From a marine gamma proteobacterium HTCC2080 (lineage in GTDB: Bacteria; Pseudomonadota; Gammaproteobacteria; Pseudomonadales; Halieaceae), in assembly GCA_000169115.1 (NCBI GenBank), contig AAVV01000003.1, forward strand, positions 62,001 to 126,000: DNA of 64,000 nt, read 5' to 3'. The notes beneath the pieces were generated by a model. It was not told where the DNA came from, searched no databases, and saw only the letters and a list, made by a program, of their open reading frames with translations. This document shows positions 27,794 to 37,462 of the stretch, piece after piece (position 1 is the stretch's first letter; every line of letters starts with the position of its first letter). The translations under genes were made by a program, and so were the position numbers.

Positions 27794-27811
27794 TCCAACA
27801 AGGGCCAAGCC

Positions 27812-28366
27812 ATGAACGCCACTAATGCCAAGACGACTTGGCGCCGTGACATGCGGCAGATGCGGGACCAAGAAGGGCCCGTATCAGATCCGCCACAGCT
27901 TCATGCCCTAACCGATTCCTCCATCTGGATAAACGCAGAAATCGTAGCAAGCTATTGTCCAACCGGCTCCGAACAAACCCCATCACATATTGAGGCGGCG
28001 GCCTTCAGATTGGGTAAAGCCGTTGTTTACCCTCGAGTTTTAGGTGCTGGGAAAATGGTCTTTAAGACTCCCGTGCCAAGAGATACTTTTGAGGTCGGCC
28101 ACTACGGTATTGCTGAGCCTCCAGCCACCGCGAAAACTTTAGATATTTCAGCGATAGACCTCTTCCTCATACCACTGCTGGCCTGTGACCAATATGGAAC
28201 TCGGCTGGGCTATGGTGGGGGTTACTATGATCGACTGCTCGAAGCAGCATCGGGCTTCAGATGTGGTTTAGGTTTTGATTTCCAAAAAGTCACAGATCTA
28301 CCCCGGGAGCAGCACGATGTGCGAATGCAGGGATTCCTCTCGGAATCAGGATTTGAGATTTTCTAA
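27812..28366 (+). CDS. ygfA: 5-formyltetrahydrofolate cyclo-ligase
   Basis: ATP-dependent conversion of 5-formyl-THF to 5,10-methenyl-THF. The 184-residue length is normal. It shows the N-terminal TWRRDMRQMRDQ, the VVYPRVLG phosphate-binding region, and the signature LIPLLACDQYGTRLGYGGGYYDR. I took the ATG at 27812; longer in-frame starts fall inside 6S RNA. The arrangement 6S RNA-ygfA is conserved and the two are usually transcribed together. Confidence 0.94.
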   Translation: MNATNAKTTWRRDMRQMRDQEGPVSDPPQLHALTDSSIWINAEIVASYCPTGSEQTPSHIEAAAFRLGKAVVYPRVLGAGKMVFKTPVPRDTFEVGHYGIAEPPATAKTLDISAIDLFLIPLLACDQYGTRLGYGGGYYDRLLEAASGFRCGLGFDFQKVTDLPREQHDVRMQGFLSESGFEIF

Positions 28367-28385
28367 AACGCGCTGGGCACCAAAA

Positions 28386-28523
28386 TTATTGTACGAGGAT
28401 TCCCGCTTGCTGAGGAGCCATACGGGTATCGGGGGCGGCATCCGTTATGAAGGATCCGGTAACGGCTCCTAAAACCACCACGAAGGCAATAATCAATAGG
28501 ATGTCGGGTTTTTTGTGACCCAT
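28386..28523 (-). CDS. Candidate 45-residue single-pass membrane peptide
   Basis: An ATG-started frame of 45 codons on the minus strand. The protein starts MGHKKPDILLIIAFVVVLGA, so a basic N-terminus leads into one hydrophobic helix of about 18 residues, and it ends with a short polar tail (TDAAPDTRMAPQQAGILVQ). This pattern is that of a small inner-membrane protein. The ribosome site is weak. It lies in an otherwise empty 277-bp gap between the cycloligase gene and ilvA, convergent with the former and downstream-oriented from ilvA. I cannot assign a family, and conservation would decide whether it is real. Confidence 0.55.
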   Translation of the reverse strand: MGHKKPDILLIIAFVVVLGAVTGSFITDAAPDTRMAPQQAGILVQ

Positions 28524-28643
28524 AGTGTGTGTGCCCAAAGCAAGATGACTTTTTTAGGACCCGCGCCGCTTAAAAGGTGACGCGCGTCACAACTTAGCCT
28601 GTAGAATGCGCCCTCAGCTATATTTTGTCAATATTTCACAAAA

Positions 28644-30182
28644 TTAATCGGCTGAGGCGGTTTTGGGCTTGAGGTAGGCCTCATACGCGGGATTGCTGGT
28701 TTCTTCCCAATGGGGATAACCGACATCGGCCAGTACCTTCAACAGGGCAGAACGACGCTCATCTGCCAGCCTGAACCCTACTAAAATTCTGCCGTAGGCC
28801 GCTCCATGATTGCGGTAATGAAACAGAGAAATATCAAAATCATTACCAAGGGCATTTAAAAATTTCAGCAAGGCGCCCGGACGTTCTGGAAATTGGACCC
28901 TGAAAACACATTCACTCCCCCCAATACAAGGAGCCTGTCCACCCACCATGTGTCTAACATGCAGCTTAGCGGTTTCATTATCGGTCAGGTTATCGATCGA
29001 ATACCCTTTCTTCTCAAGCTTGTTGGTCAACTGTTCTAAATCTGCACTGTTTGGCGTCACCGAAAGTCCCACAAAAACTTGTGCCACGCGATCATCAACA
29101 TAACGGTAATTGAACTCGGTAATATTGCGCTTACCCAGCTCGTTGCAAAATCGGCGAAAGGCGCCGGCACGCTCAGGGATGGTGACGGAAATGACAGCCT
29201 CTCTTCGCTCTCCTATTTCAGTGCGTTCAGAAATATAGCGCAGCCGATCAAAGTTCGTGTTGGCACCGCTCACCGTAGCCGCCATCGTGACGCCCTGAAG
29301 ACCGTGCAGCGCTGTATATTTCTTCATACCTGCCACCGCTAATGCTCCAGCGGGCTCAGCGATTGCCCGGGTGTCCTCGAAAATATCTTTGACGCCCGCG
29401 CATATCTCATCGGTAGTCACCGTAATGACATCGGTGACGTGGCTTTTTATCAGGCGCAAAGTTTCTTTGCCGACCTGTGCAACGGCGCAGCCATCGGCAA
29501 ACAAGCCGACTTCTCGCAACCGAACGCGCCGCCCCTTATCAAGAGCAGCACGAACGCAGGCAGCATCCTCGGGTTCAACGCCAATGATTTGGGTCTTTGG
29601 CCAGACATACCGAAGGTAGGTGGCCATGCCCGCAATAAGCCCGCCACCACCCACGCAAACGAACACGTAATCTAGGGGAGCGGGGGCCTGACGCGATAAC
29701 TCCACAGCAACTGTGCCCTGACCCGCAATTACATCTGGGTCATCAAAAGGGTGGAGGAATGTCATACCTTCAGCTTCAACAATTTCCGCCGCTAGATGCG
29801 CAGCCTCATCGAAGGTGTCGCCGTGCAAAATGACCGAGGCCCCATAGTTTCTGACCGCATCGACCTTGATGGCAGGGGTGGTCACCGGCATCACTATTTT
29901 AGCTTTGACCGATAACTTCTGAGCAGCTAAGGCTACCCCCTGGGCGTGGTTTCCAGCAGAAGCGGCAACAACACCCCGTCGCCGCGAGGGCTCATCGAGG
30001 TTAATCATCTTGTTATAGGCGCCACGCAACTTGAAGGAGAAGACCGGTTGCAGATCTTCTCGCTTTAAAAATATTTGATTCCCCAGGCGCCGAGTCATTA
30101 GCGGCGCATCGCTTAAAGGCGTTTCGTGGGCGATGTCATAGACTCGCGCATTTAGGATTCGTTTGATGTAGGCATCTGTCAT
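28644..30182 (-). CDS. ilvA: Threonine ammonia-lyase, biosynthetic
   Basis: PLP enzyme making 2-oxobutanoate from threonine for isoleucine synthesis. The 512-residue length matches E. coli IlvA. The PLP Lys is in FSFKLRGAYNKM, the Gly-rich phosphate loop is CVGGGGLIAGMA, and two ACT-like regulatory domains fill residues 330-510 (ISVTIPERAGAFRRFC and RVQFPERPGALLKFL), which allow isoleucine feedback. I chose the ATG at 30180-30182 (GGGAAAG upstream); the frame is open to 30308 but the extra 42 residues are not typical of IlvA. It is divergent from tkt across 141 bp. Confidence 0.95.
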   Translation of the reverse strand: MTDAYIKRILNARVYDIAHETPLSDAPLMTRRLGNQIFLKREDLQPVFSFKLRGAYNKMINLDEPSRRRGVVAASAGNHAQGVALAAQKLSVKAKIVMPVTTPAIKVDAVRNYGASVILHGDTFDEAAHLAAEIVEAEGMTFLHPFDDPDVIAGQGTVAVELSRQAPAPLDYVFVCVGGGGLIAGMATYLRYVWPKTQIIGVEPEDAACVRAALDKGRRVRLREVGLFADGCAVAQVGKETLRLIKSHVTDVITVTTDEICAGVKDIFEDTRAIAEPAGALAVAGMKKYTALHGLQGVTMAATVSGANTNFDRLRYISERTEIGERREAVISVTIPERAGAFRRFCNELGKRNITEFNYRYVDDRVAQVFVGLSVTPNSADLEQLTNKLEKKGYSIDNLTDNETAKLHVRHMVGGQAPCIGGSECVFRVQFPERPGALLKFLNALGNDFDISLFHYRNHGAAYGRILVGFRLADERRSALLKVLADVGYPHWEETSNPAYEAYLKPKTASAD

Positions 30183-30323
30183 GGCCGCTTTCCCGCGGAA
30201 GTCGAAAGGGGATAATACGTGTAAATCAGTAATTACGTCATGATGTGATCGAGTTTCATTTGCCCGTGGACCTTCCATCACCGACAATGCGTCTTTCCCC
30301 TTCGTCACACCCTCGGAGCCACT

Positions 30324-32324
30324 ATGACGTCACGCTTGCAACTCGCCAATGCCATCAGGGCGTTAAGTATGGATGCCGTGCAAGCGGCCAATAGCGGACA
30401 CCCCGGTGCCCCTATGGGTATGGCGGACATCGCGGAAGTCCTCTGGAACGGCTATCTGAAACACAACCCCAACAATCCGGACTGGCCCGATCGTGACCGC
30501 TTTGTACTCTCTAATGGTCATGGCTCAATGTTGCTCTACAGCTTGCTCCATCTCTCGGGGTACGACCTTACTATTGAAGATTTAAAAAATTTCCGGCAAT
30601 TTCATGCTAAGACAGCGGGGCACCCGGAATACGGTTATGCCCCCGGCGTCGAAACCACGACGGGGCCTCTAGGTCAGGGATTAGCCAACGCCGTTGGTAT
30701 GGCGCTTGCCGAAAAAACCCTTGCCGCTCAATTTAATACAGAAAAACATACGCTAATTGACCACCGAACCTGGGCCTTCCTTGGGGATGGCTGCCTTATG
30801 GAAGGCATCTCCCACGAAGCTTGCTCCCTTGCAGGAACGCTTGGGCTGGGCAAGCTTGTCGCCTTTTATGACGATAACGGTATTTCCATCGACGGCGAAG
30901 TGACCGGCTGGTTCACCGACGATACAACCAAGCGCTTCGAAAGCTATGGCTGGCAGGTCATTCCAAATGTCGACGGGCACGATCATGCCAGTATCAGCGC
31001 TGCGATCGATCTCGCACTTCAGGACGGAGAAAAACCAACTCTCATCTGCTGTCGCACCATTATTGGTAAAGGTGCGCCCAACAAGCAGGGTACCGAGTCA
31101 TGCCACGGGGCGCCTTTGGGTGCGGATGAGATTGCCGCTACGCGGGCTGCACTGGGCTGGGAGCACGGGCCTTTTGAAATTCCGGAAGCCGTCTATGAGG
31201 GCTGGGACGCCAAAGCACGAGGGGCCGAGCAAGAGCAAGACTGGCATTCGAGATTTGCCGACTTTTCAAAGGCGGCACCCCAGCAAGCCGAAGAACTCGA
31301 ACGGAGGCTGGAAGGTACTCTTCCTGATACGTTTGAGGCGCAAATGGACGATTACATTACCCAGTGTGCCGAGGCCGGTACAGACATGGCCTCACGAAAA
31401 GCCTCGCAACAAACCCTCAACACACTCGGGCCATTGCTACCCGAGATGCTGGGTGGCTCAGCAGATCTTGCGGGCTCTAACTTAACCCTGTGGCAGGGCT
31501 CCAAAGGCGTCACTGCGACCGACGCCTCAGGTAATTACGTTTACTACGGCGTCCGAGAATTTGCGATGTCTGCCATGATGAACGGTGTCGCATTGCATAA
31601 GGGTTTCATCCCTTACGGCGCCACGTTCCTCATCTTCATGGAATACGCTAGAAATGCGGTGCGAATGGCTGCACTCATGCGTCAACGGGTGATCTTTGTG
31701 TACACCCATGACTCAATAGGTCTCGGTGAAGATGGGCCCACCCATCAACCTGTTGAACAACTCACAGCGCTTCGCAGTACACCCAATCTCGAGACCTGGC
31801 GCCCCTGCGATACGGTAGAGTCCGCTGTTGCGTGGAAAATGGCGGTAATGCGCGACGCTGGGCCAGCCGCGCTCATCTTTTCACGTCAGACATTACCCCA
31901 CCAAGACCGTGCAGAAGAGGGCGTTAAAGCAATAGAGCGCGGTGGTTACACCTTAATTTCAGAGACGGGAGAACTCGATGCCATCATTATCGCGACCGGA
32001 TCTGAGGTGGGTCTCGCAGTAGCCGCCGCTCAAACCTTGGCCGAGAACGGTCGGGGTATTCGAGTCGTGTCGATGCCCTGTGCCGAACGTTTCATGGCCC
32101 AAGAGGTCACCTATCGTGAATCCATATTGCCCAGTGACGTACTGGCGCGGGTTGCGGTGGAAGCTGCTCATGCAGACTATTGGTACAAATTCGTCGGCCT
32201 CGATGGTCGAGTTGTCGGCATGCAAAGCTTCGGTGAGTCTGCACCCGGCGGGGAGCTGATGGCGCATTTCGGCTTTACTGTCGAAAACGTGGTGGCTGCG
32301 GTAGAAGACGTATTTCTCGACTAA
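30324..32324 (+). CDS. tkt: Transketolase
   Basis: Thiamine-diphosphate enzyme of the pentose phosphate pathway, 666 residues, full length. The N-terminal [20 protein letters not shown], the ThDP/Mg site [13 protein letters not shown], and the pyrimidine-domain segment [19 protein letters not shown] are all present. It heads the tkt-epd-pgk-fba run; the next gene follows after 27 bp. The pathway link is exchange of sugar phosphates with glycolysis, and its erythrose-4-phosphate product is the substrate of the next gene if that is Epd. Confidence 0.97.
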   Translation: MTSRLQLANAIRALSMDAVQAANSGHPGAPMGMADIAEVLWNGYLKHNPNNPDWPDRDRFVLSNGHGSMLLYSLLHLSGYDLTIEDLKNFRQFHAKTAGHPEYGYAPGVETTTGPLGQGLANAVGMALAEKTLAAQFNTEKHTLIDHRTWAFLGDGCLMEGISHEACSLAGTLGLGKLVAFYDDNGISIDGEVTGWFTDDTTKRFESYGWQVIPNVDGHDHASISAAIDLALQDGEKPTLICCRTIIGKGAPNKQGTESCHGAPLGADEIAATRAALGWEHGPFEIPEAVYEGWDAKARGAEQEQDWHSRFADFSKAAPQQAEELERRLEGTLPDTFEAQMDDYITQCAEAGTDMASRKASQQTLNTLGPLLPEMLGGSADLAGSNLTLWQGSKGVTATDASGNYVYYGVREFAMSAMMNGVALHKGFIPYGATFLIFMEYARNAVRMAALMRQRVIFVYTHDSIGLGEDGPTHQPVEQLTALRSTPNLETWRPCDTVESAVAWKMAVMRDAGPAALIFSRQTLPHQDRAEEGVKAIERGGYTLISETGELDAIIIATGSEVGLAVAAAQTLAENGRGIRVVSMPCAERFMAQEVTYRESILPSDVLARVAVEAAHADYWYKFVGLDGRVVGMQSFGESAPGGELMAHFGFTVENVVAAVEDVFLD

Positions 32325-32351
32325 CGCGCGCTGAGTCAGTAGCACATCCCC

Positions 32352-33377
32352 GTGAACCAACGTATAGCCATTAATGGCTTTGGGCGCATAGGCCGCACCG
32401 TCTTACGTGCCTGGACGGCGAGAAAATCGTTACGCCAGACGGTGAGCATCGCCGCGATTAACGAAATTGCCGACCCAGAGACGGTTGCGCACTTGACCCA
32501 ATACGATTCAACACATGGACGCTTTCCCGGCACGGTTGCACGTACCGATGACGCGCTAATCGTTAATGGGCAATCCATCGCCCTGCTGCGCCAGACCCAC
32601 ATCGATAAACTGCCTTGGCGTGATTTAGGCATTGACCTTGTGATAGAAAGCACCGGAGCGTTTAGCGACCGCGTCACAGCAGAGCAACATATAAACAGCG
32701 GTGCACGTCGAGTTTTGTTCTCTCAACCGGCACAGTCCGACGTAGACGCCACTATTGTCTGGGGGCTCAACCAATCAGAACTGCAGGCTAATCACCAAAT
32801 TATCTCTGCGGGGTCTTGCACCACTAATGCGCTGTGCCCGGTGTTAAAAATCATTGATGATGTTTTTGGCATTGAGGCCGGAACCATCACTACCGTGCAC
32901 TCGGCAATGAATGATCAACCCGTTTTGGATGCTTACCATCACACCGACCTGCGTAAAACCCGAGCCGCATTTCATTCCATTATTCCTGTCGACACGGGAC
33001 TGGCTGTTGGCATTCCTAGAATCTTACCCGGGCTTGCCGACAAGCTTACAGCCCATGCCCTGCGAGTACCCACACTCAATGTTTCGGCGCTCGATATCAC
33101 ACTGCAAACCCGAGACAACTGTAATGCCGCTTCAGTAAATGAGGCGCTCATTGCTGCCGCTGAAAGCAGCCTTGTTGGAATTTTGGGCATTGCTACGGAG
33201 CCTTTGGCTTCCTGCGACTTTAACGGAGAGAGCTGTTCTGGTGTGGTGGATGCCAGCCAAACACAGGTTGCGGGAGACCGCTTAGTAAAAATACTAGTTT
33301 GGTTCGACAATGAATGGGCCTATGCCCAGCGACTGCTCGATATTGTTCAATATGTGGGTGCGCTAAACAAAAGCTGA
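32352..33377 (+). CDS. epd: Erythrose-4-phosphate/glyceraldehyde-3-phosphate dehydrogenase, Epd type
   Basis: A 341-residue GAPDH-family enzyme. The NAD motif is [18 protein letters not shown] and the catalytic Cys is in [13 protein letters not shown]. Several segments match E. coli Epd better than Gap[37 protein letters not shown], and [18 protein letters not shown]. Epd oxidises erythrose-4-phosphate for vitamin B6 synthesis. The order tkt-epd-pgk-fba is also that of E. coli. It could serve as the main GAPDH if no other gap gene exists, which the window cannot show. Start is GTG. Confidence 0.85.
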   Translation: MNQRIAINGFGRIGRTVLRAWTARKSLRQTVSIAAINEIADPETVAHLTQYDSTHGRFPGTVARTDDALIVNGQSIALLRQTHIDKLPWRDLGIDLVIESTGAFSDRVTAEQHINSGARRVLFSQPAQSDVDATIVWGLNQSELQANHQIISAGSCTTNALCPVLKIIDDVFGIEAGTITTVHSAMNDQPVLDAYHHTDLRKTRAAFHSIIPVDTGLAVGIPRILPGLADKLTAHALRVPTLNVSALDITLQTRDNCNAASVNEALIAAAESSLVGILGIATEPLASCDFNGESCSGVVDASQTQVAGDRLVKILVWFDNEWAYAQRLLDIVQYVGALNKS

Positions 33378-33397
33378 AGCCCAATCTGGAGTTTGCC

Positions 33398-34552
33398 ATG
33401 AAGCTAATGCACGAGCTTGATCTGAGCGGAAAGCGGGTACTGATCCGCGAGGATCTCAATGTGCCGATTAAAGATGGGAGAGTTACTAGCGATGCTCGCC
33501 TGCTCGCAACGCTTCCCACCATACGGCAGGCGCTGACGTCAGGTGCTGCAGTCATGCTGATGTCCCATTTGGGCCGTCCGGAGGAGGGCACTTGGGAAGA
33601 TCGTTTTTCACTGGCACCGGTGGCGCATCGATTAAGCGAACTTTTGGAGGTGGAGGTTAAACTAGTCACAGACTGGGAGTCTGCGGTGCCCCAGCAAGGG
33701 CAAATTCTTCTTCTTGAGAATGTACGTTTTAACTCTGGCGAAAAGCAAAATTCAGATGCGCTTGGGCAGCGGTATGCGGCGCTGTGCGATATCTTCGTCA
33801 TGGACGCCTTCGGCACCGCCCACAGGGCTCAAGCTTCCACCCATGGCGTTGCTCGATTTGCCGCCGTGGCCTGCGCGGGACCACTGCTTGCAGCAGAGTT
33901 GGCGGCACTAAAAAGCGCCCTGGCACAACCTGCACGCCCCATGCTGGCCATCGTCGGTGGCTCGAAGGTGTCGACCAAGCTCGCCGTGCTTGAACAGCTG
34001 GCCAAGACCTGTGACAGCCTCATTGTAGGTGGAGGTATCGCCAATACTTTCTTGGCTGCGGCGGGCTATCCCGTAGGCCGATCACTTCATGAACCCGATC
34101 TGATCGATACAGCGCGGGAGCTACTGCAGAAGAGTCATATCCCCTTACCCCTCGATGTGGTTGTGGCAAAAGAATTCAGCGAAAATGCCACGCCTATGCT
34201 CAAGTTGGCCAGCGAAGTCGCGGAGGATGACATGATCCTCGATGTCGGCCCTCAGTCAGCGTCGGCCATGGTAGAGCAGCTTAAACAAGCAGAAACTATT
34301 CTTTGGAATGGACCTGTGGGTGTTTTTGAGTTTGAGTCGTTCTCACACGGTACCGAAGAACTTGCCAGAGGAGTTGCGGCTTCTCAGGCTTTTTCTCTGG
34401 CCGGGGGTGGAGATACACTGGCTGCAATAGATCAGTTTGGCGTGAGTGATCAGGTGTCCTACATCTCTACCGGAGGAGGCGCTTTTCTTGAGTATGTTGA
34501 AGGGAAAACATTACCCGCTGTGGCCATACTCGAGGAACGTGCTCTGCAGTAA
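33398..34552 (+). CDS. pgk: Phosphoglycerate kinase
   Basis: Transfers phosphate from 1,3-bisphosphoglycerate to ADP. The 384-residue protein starts [20 protein letters not shown] and has the substrate loop [11 protein letters not shown], the hinge [13 protein letters not shown] and the nucleotide-binding [13 protein letters not shown]. The ATG at 33398 follows GGAG by seven bases; an upstream frame from 33314 overlaps epd and is not used. It sits 20 bp after epd. Confidence 0.97.
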   Translation: MKLMHELDLSGKRVLIREDLNVPIKDGRVTSDARLLATLPTIRQALTSGAAVMLMSHLGRPEEGTWEDRFSLAPVAHRLSELLEVEVKLVTDWESAVPQQGQILLLENVRFNSGEKQNSDALGQRYAALCDIFVMDAFGTAHRAQASTHGVARFAAVACAGPLLAAELAALKSALAQPARPMLAIVGGSKVSTKLAVLEQLAKTCDSLIVGGGIANTFLAAAGYPVGRSLHEPDLIDTARELLQKSHIPLPLDVVVAKEFSENATPMLKLASEVAEDDMILDVGPQSASAMVEQLKQAETILWNGPVGVFEFESFSHGTEELARGVAASQAFSLAGGGDTLAAIDQFGVSDQVSYISTGGGAFLEYVEGKTLPAVAILEERALQ

Positions 34553-34656
34553 CAGATCTATGCGCTTAAGACGCACCATGGACCGGGCATTAATGACAAC
34601 GTCTTGCGGAAAAAACCAACCGCGCGATGGCGAACGATACAACAGGAGAACAAAAC

Positions 34657-35706
34657 ATGGCTCTGATTAGCCTAAGACAACTGCTCGACCACGCAGCCGA
34701 GTACCAATATGGCGTACCGGCATTTAACGTGAACAACCTCGAGCAGACCCGCGCCATTATGGAAGCCGCCGATGCCACAGATTCACCAGTCATTATGCAG
34801 GCAAGTGCCGGTGCCCGAAAATATGCCGGAGCCCCCTTCCTCAAAGCCCTGATGGATGCGGCAATGGAAGAATTTCCTCACATCCCAGTGTGCGTGCACC
34901 AAGACCATGGCACGTCTGCCGCTATTTGCCAGCGTTCAATTCAACTGGGCTTCAGCTCAGTAATGATGGATGGCTCCTTGGGTGAAGATGGTAAAACCCC
35001 CATGGACTATGACTACAACGCTGGCGTCACGCGAACGGTTGTCGATATGGCCCACGCTTGCGGTGTCTCTGTGGAAGGCGAAATTGGCTGTCTAGGATCC
35101 CTTGAAACGGGTGAAGCCGGTGAAGAAGATGGCATTGGCGCAGCAGGCAAACTCACCCATGAGCAAATGCTTACAGACCCTGAGGAGGCAGCACAGTTTG
35201 TTGCCGATACCCATGTCGATGCCCTGGCCATTGCTTGCGGCACTAGCCATGGGGCTTACAAGTTTACTCGCCCGCCCACCGATGACATTCTCGCCATTGA
35301 TCGAATAAAGGCCATCCATAGTCGTATCCCAAAAACGCACCTGGTAATGCACGGGTCATCCGCTGTGCCCCAGGACTGGCTCGCCATTATTAATGAATTT
35401 GGGGGTGAGATACCCGAGACCTATGGCGTGCCCGTGGAGCAAGTAGCGGAGGGCATTAAATACGGTGTACGCAAGGTCAACATCGATACCGATTTACGCC
35501 TAGCCTCTACGGGTTCAATTCGCCAGTTTTTAGCTCAAAATCCGACCGAGTTTGACCCCAGAAAATATTTTCAAGCCAGCTTAGTGGCCATGCGCGATAT
35601 TTGTATTGCACGTTACGAGGCTTTCGGCACCGCCGGTAATGCGTCAAAACTTAAGCCCTTATCCCTTGCAAAGGTTCAGGAAGCCTACAGTCAGGGGCAT
35701 TACTAA
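34657..35706 (+). CDS. fba: Class II fructose-bisphosphate aldolase (Calvin-type subfamily)
   Basis: Zinc aldolase of 349 residues that splits fructose-1,6-bisphosphate. The start [19 protein letters not shown] is typical of the CbbA/Fba subtype. Zinc and phosphate motifs [32 protein letters not shown] and [11 protein letters not shown] are present. ATG at 34657 is preceded by AGGAGA. It closes the glycolytic run, about 100 bp after pgk. No clear terminator follows; the 226 bp to the next gene hold only a weak hairpin at the fba end. Confidence 0.96.
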   Translation: MALISLRQLLDHAAEYQYGVPAFNVNNLEQTRAIMEAADATDSPVIMQASAGARKYAGAPFLKALMDAAMEEFPHIPVCVHQDHGTSAAICQRSIQLGFSSVMMDGSLGEDGKTPMDYDYNAGVTRTVVDMAHACGVSVEGEIGCLGSLETGEAGEEDGIGAAGKLTHEQMLTDPEEAAQFVADTHVDALAIACGTSHGAYKFTRPPTDDILAIDRIKAIHSRIPKTHLVMHGSSAVPQDWLAIINEFGGEIPETYGVPVEQVAEGIKYGVRKVNIDTDLRLASTGSIRQFLAQNPTEFDPRKYFQASLVAMRDICIARYEAFGTAGNASKLKPLSLAKVQEAYSQGHY

Positions 35707-35932
35707 CGGCCAAAAGCTGAATTCAAAACCAGCTTAGTACAAGCCCCACTGCCACGGAGTGCTTTTTGGTCGGTAATCCGCAGTCGCCAGAGCGCTGCGC
35801 CTGTAAGAGCAGGGCGAGTCAGGAAGGGGCGGTTCGACAGTCCAAAATATCCCGACCCAACATAACGGCACAGAAACAGCTGAACCCATCGCCGGGTCAC
35901 TAACTGATCTTTGTGGTGCAGTAAGCCCGCAT

Positions 35933-37378
35933 TCACTCAGGCATTGAGCTCGGTGGTTCTGGACTGTCCAGCGCGCCACCAAAAATGCCGCGCAGCGGCC
36001 CATCATAATTACGCCAGCGCCCTTGTCTCGAGGTGGTCAAAGGCTCCCTAACCTGCCACACACTGGCCGTGCGCACCGAATTTGTTAGCTCATGAAAGTT
36101 TAGGCAGTCGGAGTGCCATGGCGCCCCTAACCACTTAAATAAGGGCATTAACTGTTTTTCCGGATCAGTCACTAGCGCCTCATAACTAACACGATAAACA
36201 CTTTTAGGATAATTTTCGCACCAAAAGTCAGCAATTTTATGACAGAAGCTTATATGCTTAGCAATGTCTTCAGGGCTCGTTGCATAACCATGCTGCGGAT
36301 GTAGGCGCGTGCCAAATATAGACACTAAAGTATCGCGCCAGTCGCGCTCAGTAATAACGAACTTCGCCTCAGGTAATACCGCACGAATGCTTGCCATATG
36401 AAATAAGTTATCGGGGCGCTTATCGGTGGCGACTAGACCTGGCTCGACATTGCGCTCGGTCAAGTGCGCCTGCCATTGCTCACGTAGCTGCGCGCATTGC
36501 TGGGTATTGGGCAAGCGGCCGGGCGACACCATGCTCCCCCCAAAAGCGTGAATCTGTCTGGGCCAAAACTCAGATTCACCCAATGGTGTAAAACCTGAAT
36601 GGGCCGCCAATATTTGCTCCAGTAAGGTCGAGCCAGTTCGGAACAAACCAAGAATAAAAACGGGAGTCTGTTGTGGCGAAGTAGGCACAGTAGCGCTGGG
36701 GGCTACGGTCGCGTGGGAATCTAACGGCGGAGGCTGCTGAGACTTCACCTCGGCCAACTGACTCAACAATTTCGACTGAAAAGGCAGCGCTTGCCAGCCG
36801 GGGTAAGCTTTTTGATCGACTGCGTTTACCGCAATAAGGGCATCCCAAGCCGCGTTATACCGCTCTGCCCGCTCCTCATAACGAGCCAGAGCCATCAGAG
36901 CGTCGGTGTCTTTAGCCTTCGCAAACTGACGCAAAGATTGAACGGCTTGCGATGCCTCCGGTAGCGTGAGGTTAGCTTCGATCCAACGCGCCACCGGATA
37001 AGCCTCATCTGGGGCGAGCTCGGTCGCGAGCTTGAAGTACCGGCAAGCAGTCTCACGATCACCCATTTGCTCTGCAATATGAGCACGATTAAAAATTGCC
37101 GGGTAATAATGGGGATTTTCTAATAAAGCGCGATCAAGCCATTGCATTGCCGGTTCAGTTTGACCCAGACGCTCTGAATACACTGACGCCATGTTTGCCA
37201 TGGCCTCTTCCGGGGATTCAATGCCAAAAGCTAAGGCTTGTTCATAAGCCTTCACGCTAGCTGCAAATAGGCCAACCTTTGTCGACCACCAGCCTAAATT
37301 GAACCAGGCGATAGCGTTGCTTGGCTGACTCTGCGACTGCGCCAGCCAGTGACGATATTGTTGCTGAGCTTCCGTCAT
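35933..37378 (-). CDS. TPR-containing sulfotransferase
   Basis: A protein of about 481 residues with two parts. Residues 1-215 are TPR-like helices (AIAWFNLGWWSTKVGLFAAS, YYPAIFNRAHIAEQMGD). From about residue 238 there is a PAPS-dependent sulfotransferase: the 5'-phosphosulfate loop FILGLFRTGSTLLEQI and the 3'-phosphate region YEALVTDPEKQLMPLFKWLG. No signal peptide is seen, so it should be cytoplasmic. The acceptor is unknown; a protein or glycan is possible. I chose the ATG at 37376-37378; a TTG 15 bases upstream is possible. It lies directly behind the large TonB receptor gene on the same strand, just past a terminator hairpin. Confidence 0.85.
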   Translation of the reverse strand: MTEAQQQYRHWLAQSQSQPSNAIAWFNLGWWSTKVGLFAASVKAYEQALAFGIESPEEAMANMASVYSERLGQTEPAMQWLDRALLENPHYYPAIFNRAHIAEQMGDRETACRYFKLATELAPDEAYPVARWIEANLTLPEASQAVQSLRQFAKAKDTDALMALARYEERAERYNAAWDALIAVNAVDQKAYPGWQALPFQSKLLSQLAEVKSQQPPPLDSHATVAPSATVPTSPQQTPVFILGLFRTGSTLLEQILAAHSGFTPLGESEFWPRQIHAFGGSMVSPGRLPNTQQCAQLREQWQAHLTERNVEPGLVATDKRPDNLFHMASIRAVLPEAKFVITERDWRDTLVSIFGTRLHPQHGYATSPEDIAKHISFCHKIADFWCENYPKSVYRVSYEALVTDPEKQLMPLFKWLGAPWHSDCLNFHELTNSVRTASVWQVREPLTTSRQGRWRNYDGPLRGIFGGALDSPEPPSSMPE

Positions 37379-37396
37379 TTCAGAAAAATCCAAAGC

Positions 37397-37423
37397 AAAA
37401 AAAAGCGGGCCATTGGCCCGCTT
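37397..37423 (-). terminator. Rho-independent terminator of the second TonB receptor
   Basis: Read on the minus strand, AAGCGGGCC pairs with GGCCCGCTT around an AAT loop, followed by eight T. It stands 40 bp after the receptor stop and only about 20 bp before the sulfotransferase start, so that gene depends on read-through or a promoter within the hairpin region. Confidence 0.85.
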
Positions 37424-37462
37424 CTTATTGACGCAGCTTACGCTGCTTCATTCAAGCCTTAC

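Noticed and set aside
30183-30308. A 42-residue N-terminal extension of ilvA, possibly a leader peptide
   Set aside because: It has no Thr/Ile/Val codon run for attenuation and no family support; the ATG at 30180-30182 matches known IlvA starts.
35703-35936. A 77-codon minus-strand frame starting in the sulfotransferase stop (GTGA overlap)
   Set aside because: Composition is not protein-like (many Arg, Leu and Cys without pattern), and it runs into the end of fba on the other strand.
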